Below are positions 14,029 to 14,640 of a stretch of 14,640 bases of DNA, piece after piece. Numbering within the stretch: the first letter of the stretch is position 1; each line of letters starts with the position of its first letter. A program made the position numbers and the translations under genes. Source of the DNA: Spirochaetaceae bacterium (lineage in GTDB: Bacteria > Spirochaetota > Spirochaetia > PWKH01); the NCBI GenBank assembly GCA_003557605.1, contig PWNW01000096.1, positions 1 to 14,640 on the forward strand, read 5' to 3'. Below the pieces are notes generated by a model, which saw nothing but the letters and a program-made list of their open reading frames with translations, did not search any database and was not told the DNA's origin.

Positions 14029-14055
14029 TATATCGGGAGATCAAAAAGGTGACAA
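14027..14055 (-). promoter_or_regulatory. Sigma70-like promoter of the EamA transporter gene
   Basis: Minus strand: TTGTCA (14055-14050), a 17-bp spacer, and TATACT (14032-14027). Both boxes match five of six consensus positions. The expected mRNA start near 14020 gives a leader of about 30 nt. The -35 hexamer is the same as in the OPT promoter at 5622-5627. Confidence 0.7.
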
Positions 14056-14086
14056 TATACTCCGGGTGCTCCGAAAACAGTTCAGG

Positions 14087-14640
14087 TTACGCATTGGTGT
14101 TCCTGCCGGAGGGTGCGGGGGATTTTGCCAACCGCCTTTTGCGCAGCAGTGTGAAACTGAACCCAGCCCCTGCCGGCAGAAGCAAAAGGATGACAGCTGC
14201 CCACTCAGCCTGGACGCCTCTGACAATCCTGATCTCCCGTTCACTGTCCTGAAACCTGTTTCCCTGACCGTCTGTAAGCACAAGCTGCACCTGGGATGAA
14301 TCAGGGTCCAGGGGTATATGGAATGCCGTTAGACTCGGTCTTCTGTCCTTGTGAAGGCCTTCGGGATCAAAGGGAACAATTCTATAGCCCAAAGCTGCCG
14401 TACGGGTCTGTTCTACCACATAGGACCGTTCTGTGATTGATGAAGTACCCCCGGGATAGGCTGCTTGTAGGAGGCTGTCAGGGACCTGCTGGATTTTTAC
14501 CCAACGGTGGAGACTGGGATTTCCCGTCCGCTGATTGTTCATCAGCTTGGTGTAATGGAGGTCCAGGTATTCGTTTTGAAAAAACGGCCGAATATACAAA
14601 TCAGCATCTCCGCTCACGTAAAGCACTGATGCTGGGGTGC
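14087..14640 (-). CDS. Membrane-anchored protein of unknown function, 5' part outside window
   Basis: The frame is open to the window edge (14640) and no good start is required inside it, so the gene very probably begins outside; about 184 codons are seen. The visible part is a polar domain of about 140 residues rich in Gln, Arg, Pro and Tyr with a beta-like look. It is followed by one hydrophobic segment, AAVILLLLPAGAGFSFTLL, and a basic tail RKRRLAKSP at the C-terminus. The positive charge after the segment predicts a single C-terminal anchor with the tail in the cytoplasm and the large domain outside. I recognise no family. An internal GTG at 14626 is possible but has no clear Shine-Dalgarno. 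It ends 97 nt before the EamA gene, which has its own promoter. Confidence 0.7.
   Translation of the reverse strand, partial: TPASVLYVSGDADLYIRPFFQNEYLDLHYTKLMNNQRTGNPSLHRWVKIQQVPDSLLQAAYPGGTSSITERSYVVEQTRTAALGYRIVPFDPEGLHKDRRPSLTAFHIPLDPDSSQVQLVLTDGQGNRFQDSEREIRIVRGVQAEWAAVILLLLPAGAGFSFTLLRKRRLAKSPAPSGRNTNA

Noticed and set aside
14060..14075. Repeat CGGAG-CACC-CGGAG after the edge gene, considered as a terminator
   Set aside because: The two halves are direct, not inverted, repeats, so no stable hairpin forms.
1..14640. CRISPR array, insertion sequence, prophage, toxin-antitoxin or defence island
   Set aside because: No regular repeat-spacer array, transposase, integrase, inverted-repeat ends or known defence gene is visible; every sizeable real gene is housekeeping, transport or envelope related.

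Overview
This is a gene-dense chromosomal window of roughly 50-55% GC (by eye) that looks like housekeeping and transport DNA of a free-living spirochaete of the Spirochaetaceae/Treponema type. The best evidence for the lineage is the alanyl-tRNA synthetase. It is about 600 residues long, lacks the beta-barrel insert of the editing region and the C-terminal C-Ala domain, and carries a four-cysteine insert. I recall these traits from spirochaetal and a few other short AlaRS lineages; I could not check this by search.

Layout: alaS (+) converges on and overlaps rlmN (-). rlmN is the last gene of a minus-strand unit that reads OPT-family transporter, TPR protein, rlmN, driven by a sigma70-like promoter at 5599-5627. 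Divergent from it is a small secreted, beta-rich and probably outer-membrane protein (5765-6247, +) with its own promoter. An 11-bp hairpin between this gene and hflX serves as a convergent terminator. From hflX (6292) to the right edge everything is on the minus strand. In transcription order these are: a partial membrane-anchored unknown (right edge), an EamA/DMT exporter with a strong promoter, a GPH/MFS sugar-type symporter with an extended -10 promoter, then prfA, prmC, rel (bifunctional RSH) and hflX.

The prfA-prmC-rel-hflX run is the most coherent functional block: peptide release, methylation of the release factor, (p)ppGpp control of translation, and a ribosome-splitting GTPase. prfA and prmC abut with no gap, prmC and rel are separated by at most 25 nt, and hflX follows after 52 nt with a promoter that would give a nearly leaderless mRNA. 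RlmN and AlaRS are also translation functions.

Several starts had to be moved inward from the longest reading frame because a promoter or Shine-Dalgarno sequence shows the true start (OPT transporter TTG at 5573, GPH transporter ATG at 13023) or because homology and gene overlap favour it (rlmN, rel, alaS). No gene-free stretch exceeds about 200 bases. I see no tRNA, rRNA, CRISPR array, insertion sequence, prophage or defence system. The window looks like an ordinary core region with a few unusual local details rather than a novel system.
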